Of a stretch of 64,000 nucleotides of DNA, positions 36,282 through 44,906 are shown in pieces. Position 1 is the stretch's first letter; the number at the start of each line of letters is the position of its first letter. Under the pieces are notes generated by a model. The model did not search any database. It was not told the origin of the DNA and saw only the letters and a program-made list of their open reading frames with translations. The DNA lies in the NCBI RefSeq assembly GCF_001439665.1, contig NZ_LMAK01000014.1, positions 124,001 to 188,000 on the forward strand, written 5' to 3'. The stretch comes from Formosa algae (GTDB taxonomy: Bacteria > Bacteroidota > Bacteroidia > Flavobacteriales > Flavobacteriaceae). The position numbers and the translations under genes were made by a program.

Positions 36282-36899
36282 ATGAAAATAGTATTTAGTT
36301 TAATATGCCTGTTGGCTTTACAGTTCGCATGTTTTGCACAATCTGATGAAAATTATTCTCAAGATTTTGTGTTTTACGACAGCTGTTCTGAATCTGTGAT
36401 TATCCCAGAATATGAACTTGAAGCCTTTCCAAAGATGAATTATACCTTAATTACAGTGTTTGTTAAGCGTGGCGATTTAATAGGGCATTTTGTAGCATCT
36501 ACACCAGCTGTGGGAGATACAATACGCATTCCTAAACTTTTATTTGCTTTCGATAATAAAAACGAATTTTTAGCTAAAAAATGGTGTAGTATGTTTTGCA
36601 ATACCGTTTGTGATGGTCTACAAACCGAGTATTATCCGAACGGAAATTTGGGTGTACAAGGGCATTTTGATAACGGCAAACCTCTTGAAATTAAAACGTA
36701 TAGAGAAAACGGAATATTAGTTACACAAGCCTTTTATAAAGGTGAAAGCCCAGATTTTTACAAAGTGAATTATTTTGATGAAAATGGTGATTTAGCTAAG
36801 TATCAATTATATACTTACACAAACACTCAGACTATAATTAAGTCTTACAATGTAGATGGTATTTTAATAGAAACAGAAAAACGAGAGAGAGAAGGTTAA
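36282..36899 (+). CDS. Secreted YwqK/MORN-like repeat protein
   Basis: I prefer the ATG at 36282 (205 aa) to a TTG 51 bp upstream, because MKIVFSLICLLALQFACFAQ is then a complete signal peptide. The C-terminal half has repeated G-N-L/G-x-F-x-N-G-K turns (YYPNGNLGVQGHFDNGKPLE, then TYRENGILVTQAFYKGE and YFDENGDLAKY), which is the YwqK-antitoxin/MORN-type repeat. In Bacteroidota these are common exported proteins without a known toxin. None is seen beside it. Confidence 0.72.
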   Translation: MKIVFSLICLLALQFACFAQSDENYSQDFVFYDSCSESVIIPEYELEAFPKMNYTLITVFVKRGDLIGHFVASTPAVGDTIRIPKLLFAFDNKNEFLAKKWCSMFCNTVCDGLQTEYYPNGNLGVQGHFDNGKPLEIKTYRENGILVTQAFYKGESPDFYKVNYFDENGDLAKYQLYTYTNTQTIIKSYNVDGILIETEKREREG

Positions 36900-36969
36900 C
36901 CTGTTTAGAATGAAAGATTTCGATTAATTTTTCAAAATAAATGTTTAGATTTAACTTTTTAATATACAG

Positions 36970-37518
36970 ATGACTAACAAATTAAAAATACCTTTTTCAG
37001 AGAAAATTAAATTTATAAAGATTGCCATCAAGAAAAATGGAGGCATCTTAATACTACTATGTTTCTTCTTGTTTTTAGGTATTGCAATGATTTGGTTTTC
37101 TTATCGAGCAGGAGTGCTTTTAATGGTGGCTTTTGGTATTTTTGTTACAGGTATGGCATTATTTACTATTGTTTACACCATTCCTTCTAGTGTAATGCAT
37201 TATTACGAAAAAGAAGTTATTAAAAAGTATGGTGCATTTACAACGGCAGTTATTACTAAAAAAGAAATTGAAGACCACTCGTATATAGATGATGAAACTA
37301 AAAAAAAGGTTGAAGAAGTAACATATTTAATAGAATATACTTTTGAGTATAATTACAAACATTTTTCTGCTTTTTCAATCGTGGAGAATAAAGAGTTTTA
37401 CGATCAATTAACTATTGGTTTGGATATTCCTATTAAATATTTAAAAACCAATCCGAACAAATCTTCGGTTCGGATGAGAAAGCTCAAAAATTCATTTAAA
37501 AAGAAAGTGCTGGCTTAA
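36970..37518 (+). CDS. Membrane protein of unknown function (DUF3592-like)
   Basis: This 182-aa protein has two adjacent transmembrane segments (about 25-45 and 47-70). They are followed by a cytoplasmic or periplasmic beta domain in which AFTTAVITKKEIEDH, YLIEYTFEYNYKHFSAFSIV and IPIKYLKTNPNKSSVR follow the layout of DUF3592-type proteins. The spacing of 70 bp to the previous gene and 19 bp to the next suggests a small operon with the secreted protein that follows. Family assignment is tentative. Confidence 0.6.
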   Translation: MTNKLKIPFSEKIKFIKIAIKKNGGILILLCFFLFLGIAMIWFSYRAGVLLMVAFGIFVTGMALFTIVYTIPSSVMHYYEKEVIKKYGAFTTAVITKKEIEDHSYIDDETKKKVEEVTYLIEYTFEYNYKHFSAFSIVENKEFYDQLTIGLDIPIKYLKTNPNKSSVRMRKLKNSFKKKVLA

Positions 37519-37537
37519 AACCTTCTAAAAACACATT

Positions 37538-38314
37538 ATGAAATTACTAATTATGTCTGTATTAATATTTACAGTATGTACCAATACAGTTGCCGCTCAG
37601 CAGTCGTACAAAGATGCTGCAGGATTCTATAATTTATCGGCTTTTGAAATGGCATCTGGCCTTTATTTATTAGAAAATAAAACCTTCTTCTACTATGCGA
37701 GTTTTGGTAATGCCGATTTAAAATTATACGGTACATATACGATAGAAAATCAAAAGCTTCATTTAAAAACAGATGAAAATTTAAACCATGCATTTTATGT
37801 TTATGGTTCTAAACATGAAACGACACCATCTGAATTTACCTTAGAATATGGTCGACCTTACAATGGAGATGCAGAAGATTTAATAGTGAAAATTGGAGAA
37901 GAAGTATTTCCGCTTCCAAAATTTACAGCAGAACAAGATAGTGTGTCTATAACTTTAAAAATGGCTAAAACCAAAGTTATAGCCTTAGCGCTTAAGAAAC
38001 CTGAAAGACAGTATTATGAAGGTGAAGTACATGATGAAACTCCATTAGTCTATGAGAGTGTACAGTTAACGGCAGACACCGATAAAGTGCTGGTATATCA
38101 TAATTATTATTACGACATGACAACCCAAGTTTCACAAATGGATTATGGTATACAACAAAACACACTGACTCTGAAGGATAATCTTGAAAATAAAACCCTA
38201 CAAAAAAAAGAGATTACTAAAGATGTTGAAGTAGAAATATTAGCATTTATAGATAACTTAAAGTCTAAATATTTAAATATTGTTATAGATGAAAAGACTT
38301 ACAATAAGTTGTAG
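37538..38314 (+). CDS. Exported protein of unknown function
   Basis: This 258-aa protein has a signal peptide (MKLLIMSVLIFTVCTNTVAAQ). The mature part starts with a compact beta-rich module (SAFEMASGLYLLENKTFFYY, ADLKLYGTYTIENQKLHL) like those found in lipocalin-like or META-like small exported proteins. No catalytic motif or cysteine pair is visible. I do not recognise the family. Confidence 0.6.
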   Translation: MKLLIMSVLIFTVCTNTVAAQQSYKDAAGFYNLSAFEMASGLYLLENKTFFYYASFGNADLKLYGTYTIENQKLHLKTDENLNHAFYVYGSKHETTPSEFTLEYGRPYNGDAEDLIVKIGEEVFPLPKFTAEQDSVSITLKMAKTKVIALALKKPERQYYEGEVHDETPLVYESVQLTADTDKVLVYHNYYYDMTTQVSQMDYGIQQNTLTLKDNLENKTLQKKEITKDVEVEILAFIDNLKSKYLNIVIDEKTYNKL

Positions 38315-38395
38315 TTATTTAAATAGTTGTTTTTATTTTACAATATGTTAAAATACAATTAACTTACTTAATAAATTATCCCTAGAGTTTGTGAA

Positions 38396-38403
38396 TATTT
38401 TTG
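38396..38403 (+). promoter_or_regulatory. Bacteroidota -7 box of the AraC gene
   Basis: TATTTTTG is a perfect match to TAnnTTTG, the -7 element of Bacteroidota promoters. It lies 17 bp before the ATG of the membrane-bound AraC regulator, implying a leader of about 10 nt. No clear -33 element is seen. Confidence 0.5.
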
Positions 38404-38419
38404 CAAATAAACAGAAAGA

Positions 38420-39502
38420 ATGGGATATCTAATTAGCATAATTGTGTTTCAAACACTTTTTGCTTTATTTCTTGTGCTTATAACACGTAGTAAAAAAGAG
38501 AAAAAAGTGTTTGAGAATATGCTGATCATGCTTCTTCTAATCATGTTAGTGCATTTGTCTATTAAGTTTTTATTTCTGCTCAAATTCAATGAAAACTCAA
38601 CTCTATTTAACTTACCAACAAGTTTTAGCTTAATATATGGTCCGAGCTTGTATTTGTTGACATTTTATGCGCTCAAAAAGGAAAGAATGAAGTTTGCTTT
38701 TGTTCATTTTTTACCTTTTATAATTATGACATGTGTTTATGCGGTCTTATTAATTCAGTTGCAATCTTTTCCTTTACAAAGCAAGTTAATCTTACCATAC
38801 TATGATAAATTAATGTATTTAGAAGGTCTATCTATTTTTGTTTATCCTATTTTTAATTTACTGAAACTTAATAAGCATAAAGCGCAGGTAGATCCTTTAA
38901 AGTTTAAACTCTTAAATGTTTTAAACTCTTTATTAGTAATAATGCCTCTATGCTTATTTTTAATACTAGCAATTTCAGAACCATTACATCTACAAATTCC
39001 GATAAGATTTGTGTACGTGTTTATTTTATTAATGGTGATTTCTATAGTAATATATAAGTTTAGAACTAAAGGATATATGGAGCTGGTTGAAGCTAATGAT
39101 ACTAACAATACAAGCTCTAAAGAAAAAAAATATACTAGTTCTAATTTAAGTGATACCGATTTAGATGACTATCAAGATAAAATAGAATCGTATTTTAAAA
39201 CCAAAAAGCCCTATCTAGATCCCGAATTAACTCTACAAACACTGTCTTTAAAATGTGGTATTCCTAAACATCATCTCACTCAACTTTTAAATACCCGTTT
39301 CAATAAGAATTTTTATCAATTTATAAATGGATTTAGGGTGGAAGAAGTGATAGAGAAAATTCCAGAACATTTAAATGATCCTTTAGTCGATATCGCCTAT
39401 AAATGTGGCTTTAATTCTAAGTCAACCTTCAACAATTACTTCAAAAAAATCACAGGATTAACCCCAAGTGAGTTCAAAAAAAGTCAAGATTTAAGCGCTT
39501 AA
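38420..39502 (+). CDS. Membrane-embedded AraC-family regulator
   Basis: This 360-aa protein has seven hydrophobic segments in residues 1-225. A charged linker (about 226-255) leads to a C-terminal AraC helix-turn-helix pair (about 256-358: LTLQTLSLKCGIPKHHLTQL, PLVDIAYKCGFNSKSTFNNY, FKKITGLTPSEFKKS). It is a one-component membrane sensor. The gene lies 180 bp upstream of the TonB receptor/phosphatase-like lipoprotein pair in the same direction, so that pair is the natural target. Confidence 0.88.
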   Translation: MGYLISIIVFQTLFALFLVLITRSKKEKKVFENMLIMLLLIMLVHLSIKFLFLLKFNENSTLFNLPTSFSLIYGPSLYLLTFYALKKERMKFAFVHFLPFIIMTCVYAVLLIQLQSFPLQSKLILPYYDKLMYLEGLSIFVYPIFNLLKLNKHKAQVDPLKFKLLNVLNSLLVIMPLCLFLILAISEPLHLQIPIRFVYVFILLMVISIVIYKFRTKGYMELVEANDTNNTSSKEKKYTSSNLSDTDLDDYQDKIESYFKTKKPYLDPELTLQTLSLKCGIPKHHLTQLLNTRFNKNFYQFINGFRVEEVIEKIPEHLNDPLVDIAYKCGFNSKSTFNNYFKKITGLTPSEFKKSQDLSA

Positions 39503-39682
39503 CATTTTATTAAACTTAATGGTTTTATTTGTTAACATCTGTCAAGTATATGTAAATCAGTTGTTTGATTTTATTTTTTGTGTATCTCACACGAGTAGTA
39601 CGTCTTAAATGTCCGTCTCAGGTACCCTAAACCTATTTTTTAAATGCAGCTCGCATATTTGCCGAAAATTAATCTAACAATA

Positions 39683-42616
39683 ATGAAAACAACATTTCAA
39701 TTTTTTAAATGTATAGGACTTTTATTTCTAGTTTTAAGTGGTAAACATATGCTTGCTCAAACTTCGGGACCTGCTGTAGACGTCTCAGAAAAGTATATTA
39801 CTAAACCCACAAATGGAGAAACTTCTGAAATTATTGGAACAATTTCAGACGATTTAGGTCCGCTACCAGGAGCTAATATTATGCTTAAAGGTTCCGATAA
39901 CGGAACTACTTCTAATTTAGATGGTCATTTTAACTTAGTTAATGTAAAGCCAGGACAACATGTTTTAGTGATTTCTTATTTGGGATACGAAACTAAAGAA
40001 ATGGGTATTAATGTTCCTGAAAAAACACAAGTAAATGTAGGTACCGTTATTTTGTCTGTCGGATCAGAGACTTTAGACGAAGTGGTTTTAAATAGTGGGT
40101 ACAGATCGTCGCAACAAAAAGCATTAAACATTAAAAAGCAATCGTTAGCCATTATGGAAGTTATGGCGTCTGATGCTATTGGGAAACTACCAGATCGTAA
40201 TGCCGCAGAGGCAGTACAAAGAATGCCTGGTGTTTCTATAGAAAGAGATCACGGAGAAGGACGTTATGTTATTGTGAGAGGGACTCCGATAGCGTGGAAC
40301 TCCACATTAATGAATGGCAGCAGAATGCCAAGTACAGAAGGTACATCAGATAATTCTACTGGAACACGATCTGCACCATTAGATGTGTTTCCTTCAGAAA
40401 TGATTGAATTTGTAGAGTTGTCTAAGGCCATTACACCAGATATGGAAGGTGATGCCATTGGCGGGTCTGTAAACTTTATTACTAGAACAGCACCAAGCAA
40501 GAAAACTTTAAGTGTAAACTTAGGGTATGGCGCAAATTTTCAAGCAGAAAAACCAATCCAAAACGTTTCTGTAGTCTATGGAGATCGTGTTGCAGATGGT
40601 AAAATCGGATTTATGATTTCGGGTACGTATTGGAATAGAAACTGGGGAACAGATAATTATGAAGTGGTTTACGATGATAATTTCGCGATTAATAACTTGC
40701 AGCTTAGAGATTATTTAGGAACACGTACTACAGCTGGATTAAATGCTGGTTTTGAATATAAGCCAAACGCTGATACTAAAATTTATTTTAGAGGATTATA
40801 CACCGATTTTCAAGATGATGAATCTGCAGTAGAACAAACGTTTGGATTTGCAGACGAAGAAATGTCTTTAAGAGTTAGACATGGTATTACAGGTATTACT
40901 TTATATGGTTCAGAAATAGGAGGAGACCACAGATTTGCAAGTGGAAAATTAGGAATAGATTGGAAAGCGTCCCTTTACGATGCAGAGATGGGAAATAGAA
41001 ATGTTCCAAATTCAAAAGGGAATGGAGAAGCAGCGTATTATATGGCAACTTTTTCAACACCTGTTTCTTATAATAACTTAACTAGCGATGGTTATAAGTT
41101 TTTAGATATTGATTCGCCTGAGGGTTACAATGGTGATCATTATGATAACATACAACCGTATATGACAAGTACTGTAGGTGCAGATCAATTACAATTAGAC
41201 AATCAAATCGCGTTTAAACAATATAGTAAAGAAACAGATTATACTGCCCAATTAGATTTTACTTATGAGCCTACAGATAAAGTAAAAATTAAAGCTGGTG
41301 GTAAATATAAAGCCATGAAATTAGAGCGTGGTTCTCCATACAGCTATTACTTGTATTTAGGAGGTAGTTATGGTGTCCCAGTAAATATGACCGATTATGA
41401 AACTACAAATTATTCATATAATGGTGGGTATTTAACAGAAATAGATAGTCCATACGATAATGTGTTAATTGATACACCTTTAAATAAAAACGAACTACCC
41501 AAACTGTTTACAGAAGAGAATTTAGACAACCCATTATATTATCATATTAATTTCGATAAAGAGAATCCGTCATCTGTTGGTGCATTCTATACCGGTAATG
41601 AAGATGTTGCTGCTGCTTATATCATGGGTGATGTAAATCTGAGTGAAAAGGTTAAAATGATTGCAGGTGTACGTTACGAACATACATCGCTTAAATATTC
41701 AGGATATGCAGTAACTACAGATGCAGACGGACAAGTAATAAGTGAAGTAGAGAACACTAACGATTTTGGGTCTTTACTACCTATGGTACATTTAAAATAT
41801 ACACCGTTAGATAATTTAAATTTAAAATTAGCGTATACTAGGTCTTTCGCTCGTGCAAATTTTTCAGACTTAAATCCAACAGAAACAGTAAGTGTAATTT
41901 CTAATCCAAATACAATATCTCGTGGAAATATCGGATTAGAACCAACTTACTCAAACAACTTCGATTTTATGGGAGAGTATTTCTTTGATAATGTCGGATT
42001 AATCACCGGAGGGGTGTTTTATAAATCATTAGAAAATGTTATTTATTCTGCTAGAAGTTACGAAACTATAGATGGCACTTTATATCAAGTTACCGAGCCA
42101 AATAACTCAGAAAAAGGTTGGTTAGCTGGTTTTGAAGTTGGTTTTAATAAACGATTAACATTCTTACCAGGGATCTTGAGTGGTTTAGGTATTGAAGGAA
42201 ACTATACCTTTGCAGATTCTGAAATGGATGTGCCATCTTATGATGTTAATGAAACCACTGGAGATGTAACTGAAACAATCACAACAGAAAAAATTCCGAA
42301 CCAATCACAACATATCTTTAACGCTGCATTATTTTACGAAAGAGGTGGATTTAACTTTAGATTGGCAGGAAACTACAAAGGAGAATCTTTAGCCGTAGTA
42401 CAAGGGAATCCAGAAAATTACAGATGGTACGATAAGAACTTTACTATGGATTTATCTACATCTTATGCGATTACGCCAAAGTTAAAAGTGTACTTAGAGC
42501 TTAATAACTTAACTAACGAACCGCTTAGATACTATCAAGGAACTGCGGAACGTCCAGAACAAACCGAATATTATTCTTTACGAGGAATTATTGGACTTAA
42601 CTACAACTTATTTTAA
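39683..42616 (+). CDS. TonB-dependent receptor with carboxypeptidase-like N-domain
   Basis: The start at 39683 (977 aa) gives the signal peptide MKTTFQFFKCIGLLFLVLSG; an ATG 39 bp upstream adds an implausible 13-residue tail. Residues about 48-135 form the carboxypeptidase-D-regulatory fold (IIGTISDDLGPLPGANIMLK). The plug follows (IGKLPDRNAAEAVQRMPGVS, ERDHGEGRYVIVRG), then a barrel ending in LRGIIGLNYNLF. The IGKLPD plug motif belongs to the TonB group that works without SusD, and no SusD is nearby. The next gene, 11 bp on, is a Tyr-phosphatase-like lipoprotein, hinting at a phosphorylated ligand. Confidence 0.92.
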   Translation: MKTTFQFFKCIGLLFLVLSGKHMLAQTSGPAVDVSEKYITKPTNGETSEIIGTISDDLGPLPGANIMLKGSDNGTTSNLDGHFNLVNVKPGQHVLVISYLGYETKEMGINVPEKTQVNVGTVILSVGSETLDEVVLNSGYRSSQQKALNIKKQSLAIMEVMASDAIGKLPDRNAAEAVQRMPGVSIERDHGEGRYVIVRGTPIAWNSTLMNGSRMPSTEGTSDNSTGTRSAPLDVFPSEMIEFVELSKAITPDMEGDAIGGSVNFITRTAPSKKTLSVNLGYGANFQAEKPIQNVSVVYGDRVADGKIGFMISGTYWNRNWGTDNYEVVYDDNFAINNLQLRDYLGTRTTAGLNAGFEYKPNADTKIYFRGLYTDFQDDESAVEQTFGFADEEMSLRVRHGITGITLYGSEIGGDHRFASGKLGIDWKASLYDAEMGNRNVPNSKGNGEAAYYMATFSTPVSYNNLTSDGYKFLDIDSPEGYNGDHYDNIQPYMTSTVGADQLQLDNQIAFKQYSKETDYTAQLDFTYEPTDKVKIKAGGKYKAMKLERGSPYSYYLYLGGSYGVPVNMTDYETTNYSYNGGYLTEIDSPYDNVLIDTPLNKNELPKLFTEENLDNPLYYHINFDKENPSSVGAFYTGNEDVAAAYIMGDVNLSEKVKMIAGVRYEHTSLKYSGYAVTTDADGQVISEVENTNDFGSLLPMVHLKYTPLDNLNLKLAYTRSFARANFSDLNPTETVSVISNPNTISRGNIGLEPTYSNNFDFMGEYFFDNVGLITGGVFYKSLENVIYSARSYETIDGTLYQVTEPNNSEKGWLAGFEVGFNKRLTFLPGILSGLGIEGNYTFADSEMDVPSYDVNETTGDVTETITTEKIPNQSQHIFNAALFYERGGFNFRLAGNYKGESLAVVQGNPENYRWYDKNFTMDLSTSYAITPKLKVYLELNNLTNEPLRYYQGTAERPEQTEYYSLRGIIGLNYNLF

Positions 42617-42627
42617 AACCGTTTACA

Positions 42628-43719
42628 ATGCAAATAAATATATATAACAAAGTTATGCTGTTAATAGGCATAGCATGCGCTACTTCTTGTGCAGATTACG
42701 AAAAATCAATAGCACCACCATATACTTTAAATGAAATTATTTACGTAGATCGTTTAGCGACTAACGATTACGAACTGACTTTAAAAGATTCCGGAAACTG
42801 GACTGTGTATACAGGAACAGATACTAAAAATATAAACTGGAAGGATTCTCAAATATTATCTGAAGAACAAAAAATCATACAGGTAAAAAATAACACACCT
42901 AATAACCGATTGTTTTTTGCAGCAGTTAAAGATCAGGATACGTTGTTCCTTTCAGAGCGTGAAATAGATTTTGAAAACACCGTAAATTTTAGAGATATAG
43001 GAGGTATAAAAACAGTTAATGGCAAGCATACAAAATGGGGTATGTTATTTCGTTCTGGAGAACTTTCTGAACTTACAGATGCAGATTTAGCTTATATGGA
43101 AAGTCTTAATATAAAAACTATTTTAGATTTAAGAACCGATGAAGAAATAGAAGATAAGCCAGATATGTACCCGACAGGAGTAAAATGGAAACATCTGCCA
43201 ATAGGAGATTTGGGAAATAAAGCCGATATGAACAAAATGATGGATACCATAAGAAATGCAGATCCAGAAACATTTGATGGGGGAAAATTAATGGAAGAAT
43301 TGTCTGTGAAATTTATAAATAGTAAAACGAATTTTAAAGCGCTTTTTGCCGAACTCCTGAGTCAAGAAGGAGATAGAACACCTTTATTATTTCATTGTAC
43401 TGCTGGAAAGGATAGAACAGGATTTTCATCTGCGTTTATTTTAAGAGCGCTTGGTGTAGATAAAAATACAATTATAGATGAATATACATTATCTAATTAT
43501 TACAGATACGAATATAATGAAGAGACCGTAGAAAAAGCTGCTAAATTTTATGGTTTAGATCAGCGTATTTTAAGACCCATGATGAGTGTAAGACCAGAAT
43601 GGCTTAAAAAAGGATTTGACGAGATTGACAAACAGTATGGGAGTTTCGATAATTATTTATTAGAAATTGGAGTAGATTCTACTGCAAAAGCTAATCTAAG
43701 AGCAAAGTTCTTGCACTAG
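42628..43719 (+). CDS. Tyrosine-phosphatase-superfamily lipoprotein (Y_phosphatase3/IphP-like)
   Basis: This 363-aa protein has a lipobox CATSC (Cys21), so it is envelope-anchored. An N-terminal beta domain (about 25-120) precedes the phosphatase domain: NFRDIGGIKTVNGKHTKWG, LFRSGELSELTDADLAYM, ILDLRTDEEIE, and the P-loop HCTAGKDRTG with catalytic Cys257 and Arg263. Exported members of this superfamily include broad-specificity phosphatases and cysteine phytases. The pairing with a TonB receptor 11 bp upstream suggests dephosphorylation of an extracellular nutrient rather than protein signalling. This is inference. Confidence 0.87.
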   Translation: MQINIYNKVMLLIGIACATSCADYEKSIAPPYTLNEIIYVDRLATNDYELTLKDSGNWTVYTGTDTKNINWKDSQILSEEQKIIQVKNNTPNNRLFFAAVKDQDTLFLSEREIDFENTVNFRDIGGIKTVNGKHTKWGMLFRSGELSELTDADLAYMESLNIKTILDLRTDEEIEDKPDMYPTGVKWKHLPIGDLGNKADMNKMMDTIRNADPETFDGGKLMEELSVKFINSKTNFKALFAELLSQEGDRTPLLFHCTAGKDRTGFSSAFILRALGVDKNTIIDEYTLSNYYRYEYNEETVEKAAKFYGLDQRILRPMMSVRPEWLKKGFDEIDKQYGSFDNYLLEIGVDSTAKANLRAKFLH

Positions 43720-43745
43720 ATTTTTATAACTGTTTATTTTTTATA

Positions 43746-43782
43746 AACCTCTTTAAAGTTAAAATTTTAAAGAGGTTTTTTT
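43746..43782 (+). terminator. Rho-independent terminator
   Basis: A strong hairpin AACCTCTTTAAA / TTTAAAGAGGTT with a short loop is followed by a T run, 27 bp after the lipoprotein gene. Confidence 0.88.
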
Positions 43783-43859
43783 ATGTGATAAATTAAGTAA
43801 TAGTTGGGGTTGTAAATGTTCTCTAATGTTTCCTTATCTCGGTTATTATACGGATTAAT

Positions 43860-43930
43860 GTTAATTGAGTGTTAGCAAGGTTAACAAACCTTTATCATGA
43901 AAATAAGACATAGGGGAAACCTATATTTTG
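43860..43930 (+). promoter_or_regulatory. Conserved phosphatase-unit promoter element, copy B
   Basis: This is an ungapped 60-bp match (43860-43919) to the element upstream of the first phosphatase. It contains GTTAATTGAGT, GTTAGCAAG and GTTAACAAA repeats and ends in ATAGGGGAAA. TATATTTTG, a near -7 box, follows at the same distance as in copy A. It precedes the TPR gene at 44020, which leads the second phosphatase operon. The rest of the 300-bp gap holds only the terminator listed above. Confidence 0.6.
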
Positions 43931-44019
43931 GGTACATATTTGTAAAAGAAAGTTGTTTTGTGAGCCATCATCACCAATAAAACAACCACAAAACAACACG
44001 CTTTTAAAGTATATATTAA

Positions 44020-44880
44020 ATGATTTGTCTTTTACCAAAAAACCTACGCTCTAGTATTAAAAATGTACTATTAACACTAAGCTTTTCACTTTTAACAATT
44101 ACCGCTTTTTCTCATGGCGATTTATCTATACGTATAGAAAAAAAGACACAAGAAATTTTAGAACACCCAAACAATCCAGAACTGTATTTTGAGAGAGGTT
44201 TACTCTATCAGCAACATGTAGAATACGTTAAAGCCTATAACGATTATTCAAAATCTAAAGACTTAGGATACACAAATAAAGTCCTTAGGTATAGAATGGC
44301 CGAGTTAAATTATTTAACTACAGACTATCAGACAGCCTTAATCGAAATTAAATCGTATTTAGAAATTGATGATAAAGATGTAAAAGCTAAGAAATTAGAA
44401 GCTCAGATTTATTATGAATTAAAAAATTATAAAGCGGCTTTAAAATCTTATCAATACGTCATGAATACCATGGTAGATATTCGTCCTGAAGATGTTTTAG
44501 AGTATTGCGACATCATTCTAGCAGAAGACTCTAAAAACTACAAAGCCGCTTTAAATGCACTAGCGTCTGGTTTAACTGCTCTGGGAGAAAACACCTTATC
44601 ACTTCAACTTAAAAAATTAGATTATTTAATCGCTTCCAATCGGCACGATGAGGTTATAAAACAATACGATTATTTCATTCTTCAGTATAAGAGAAAAGAA
44701 TTCTGGTATTACAAGAAAGCATTGTATTTGGTTAAAATTAATAAACCTAAAGCGGCCAATATCGCTTTAAAATTAGCCACCATATCTATTGAACAATTAG
44801 ACACAAAATTTAAGAACATGAATTCAATTATAGAATTAAAAGCACAAATACAAAAATTAGAAAATTCCCTTAACACGTAG
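44020..44880 (+). CDS. Exported TPR-repeat protein
   Basis: This 286-aa protein has an N-terminal hydrophobic signal (IKNVLLTLSFSLLTITAFSH). It then carries tetratricopeptide repeats from residue 45 on (PELYFERGLLYQQHVEYVKA, YQTALIEIKSYLEIDDKDVK, NYKAALKSYQYVM). It probably acts as a protein-protein scaffold in the periplasm. It is the first gene behind conserved element B and is followed 26 bp later by the giant phosphatase. Its role in phosphate scavenging is not evident from sequence. Confidence 0.8.
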   Translation: MICLLPKNLRSSIKNVLLTLSFSLLTITAFSHGDLSIRIEKKTQEILEHPNNPELYFERGLLYQQHVEYVKAYNDYSKSKDLGYTNKVLRYRMAELNYLTTDYQTALIEIKSYLEIDDKDVKAKKLEAQIYYELKNYKAALKSYQYVMNTMVDIRPEDVLEYCDIILAEDSKNYKAALNALASGLTALGENTLSLQLKKLDYLIASNRHDEVIKQYDYFILQYKRKEFWYYKKALYLVKINKPKAANIALKLATISIEQLDTKFKNMNSIIELKAQIQKLENSLNT

Positions 44881-44906
44881 AACTTATAATTAGAAAAAGT
44901 ACTTTT

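Noticed and set aside
39531-39546. GTTAACATCTGTCAAG upstream of the TonB receptor as a Pho-box-like site
   Set aside because: The repeat is short and its 10-bp period does not match the other two elements; it could be chance in AT-rich DNA.
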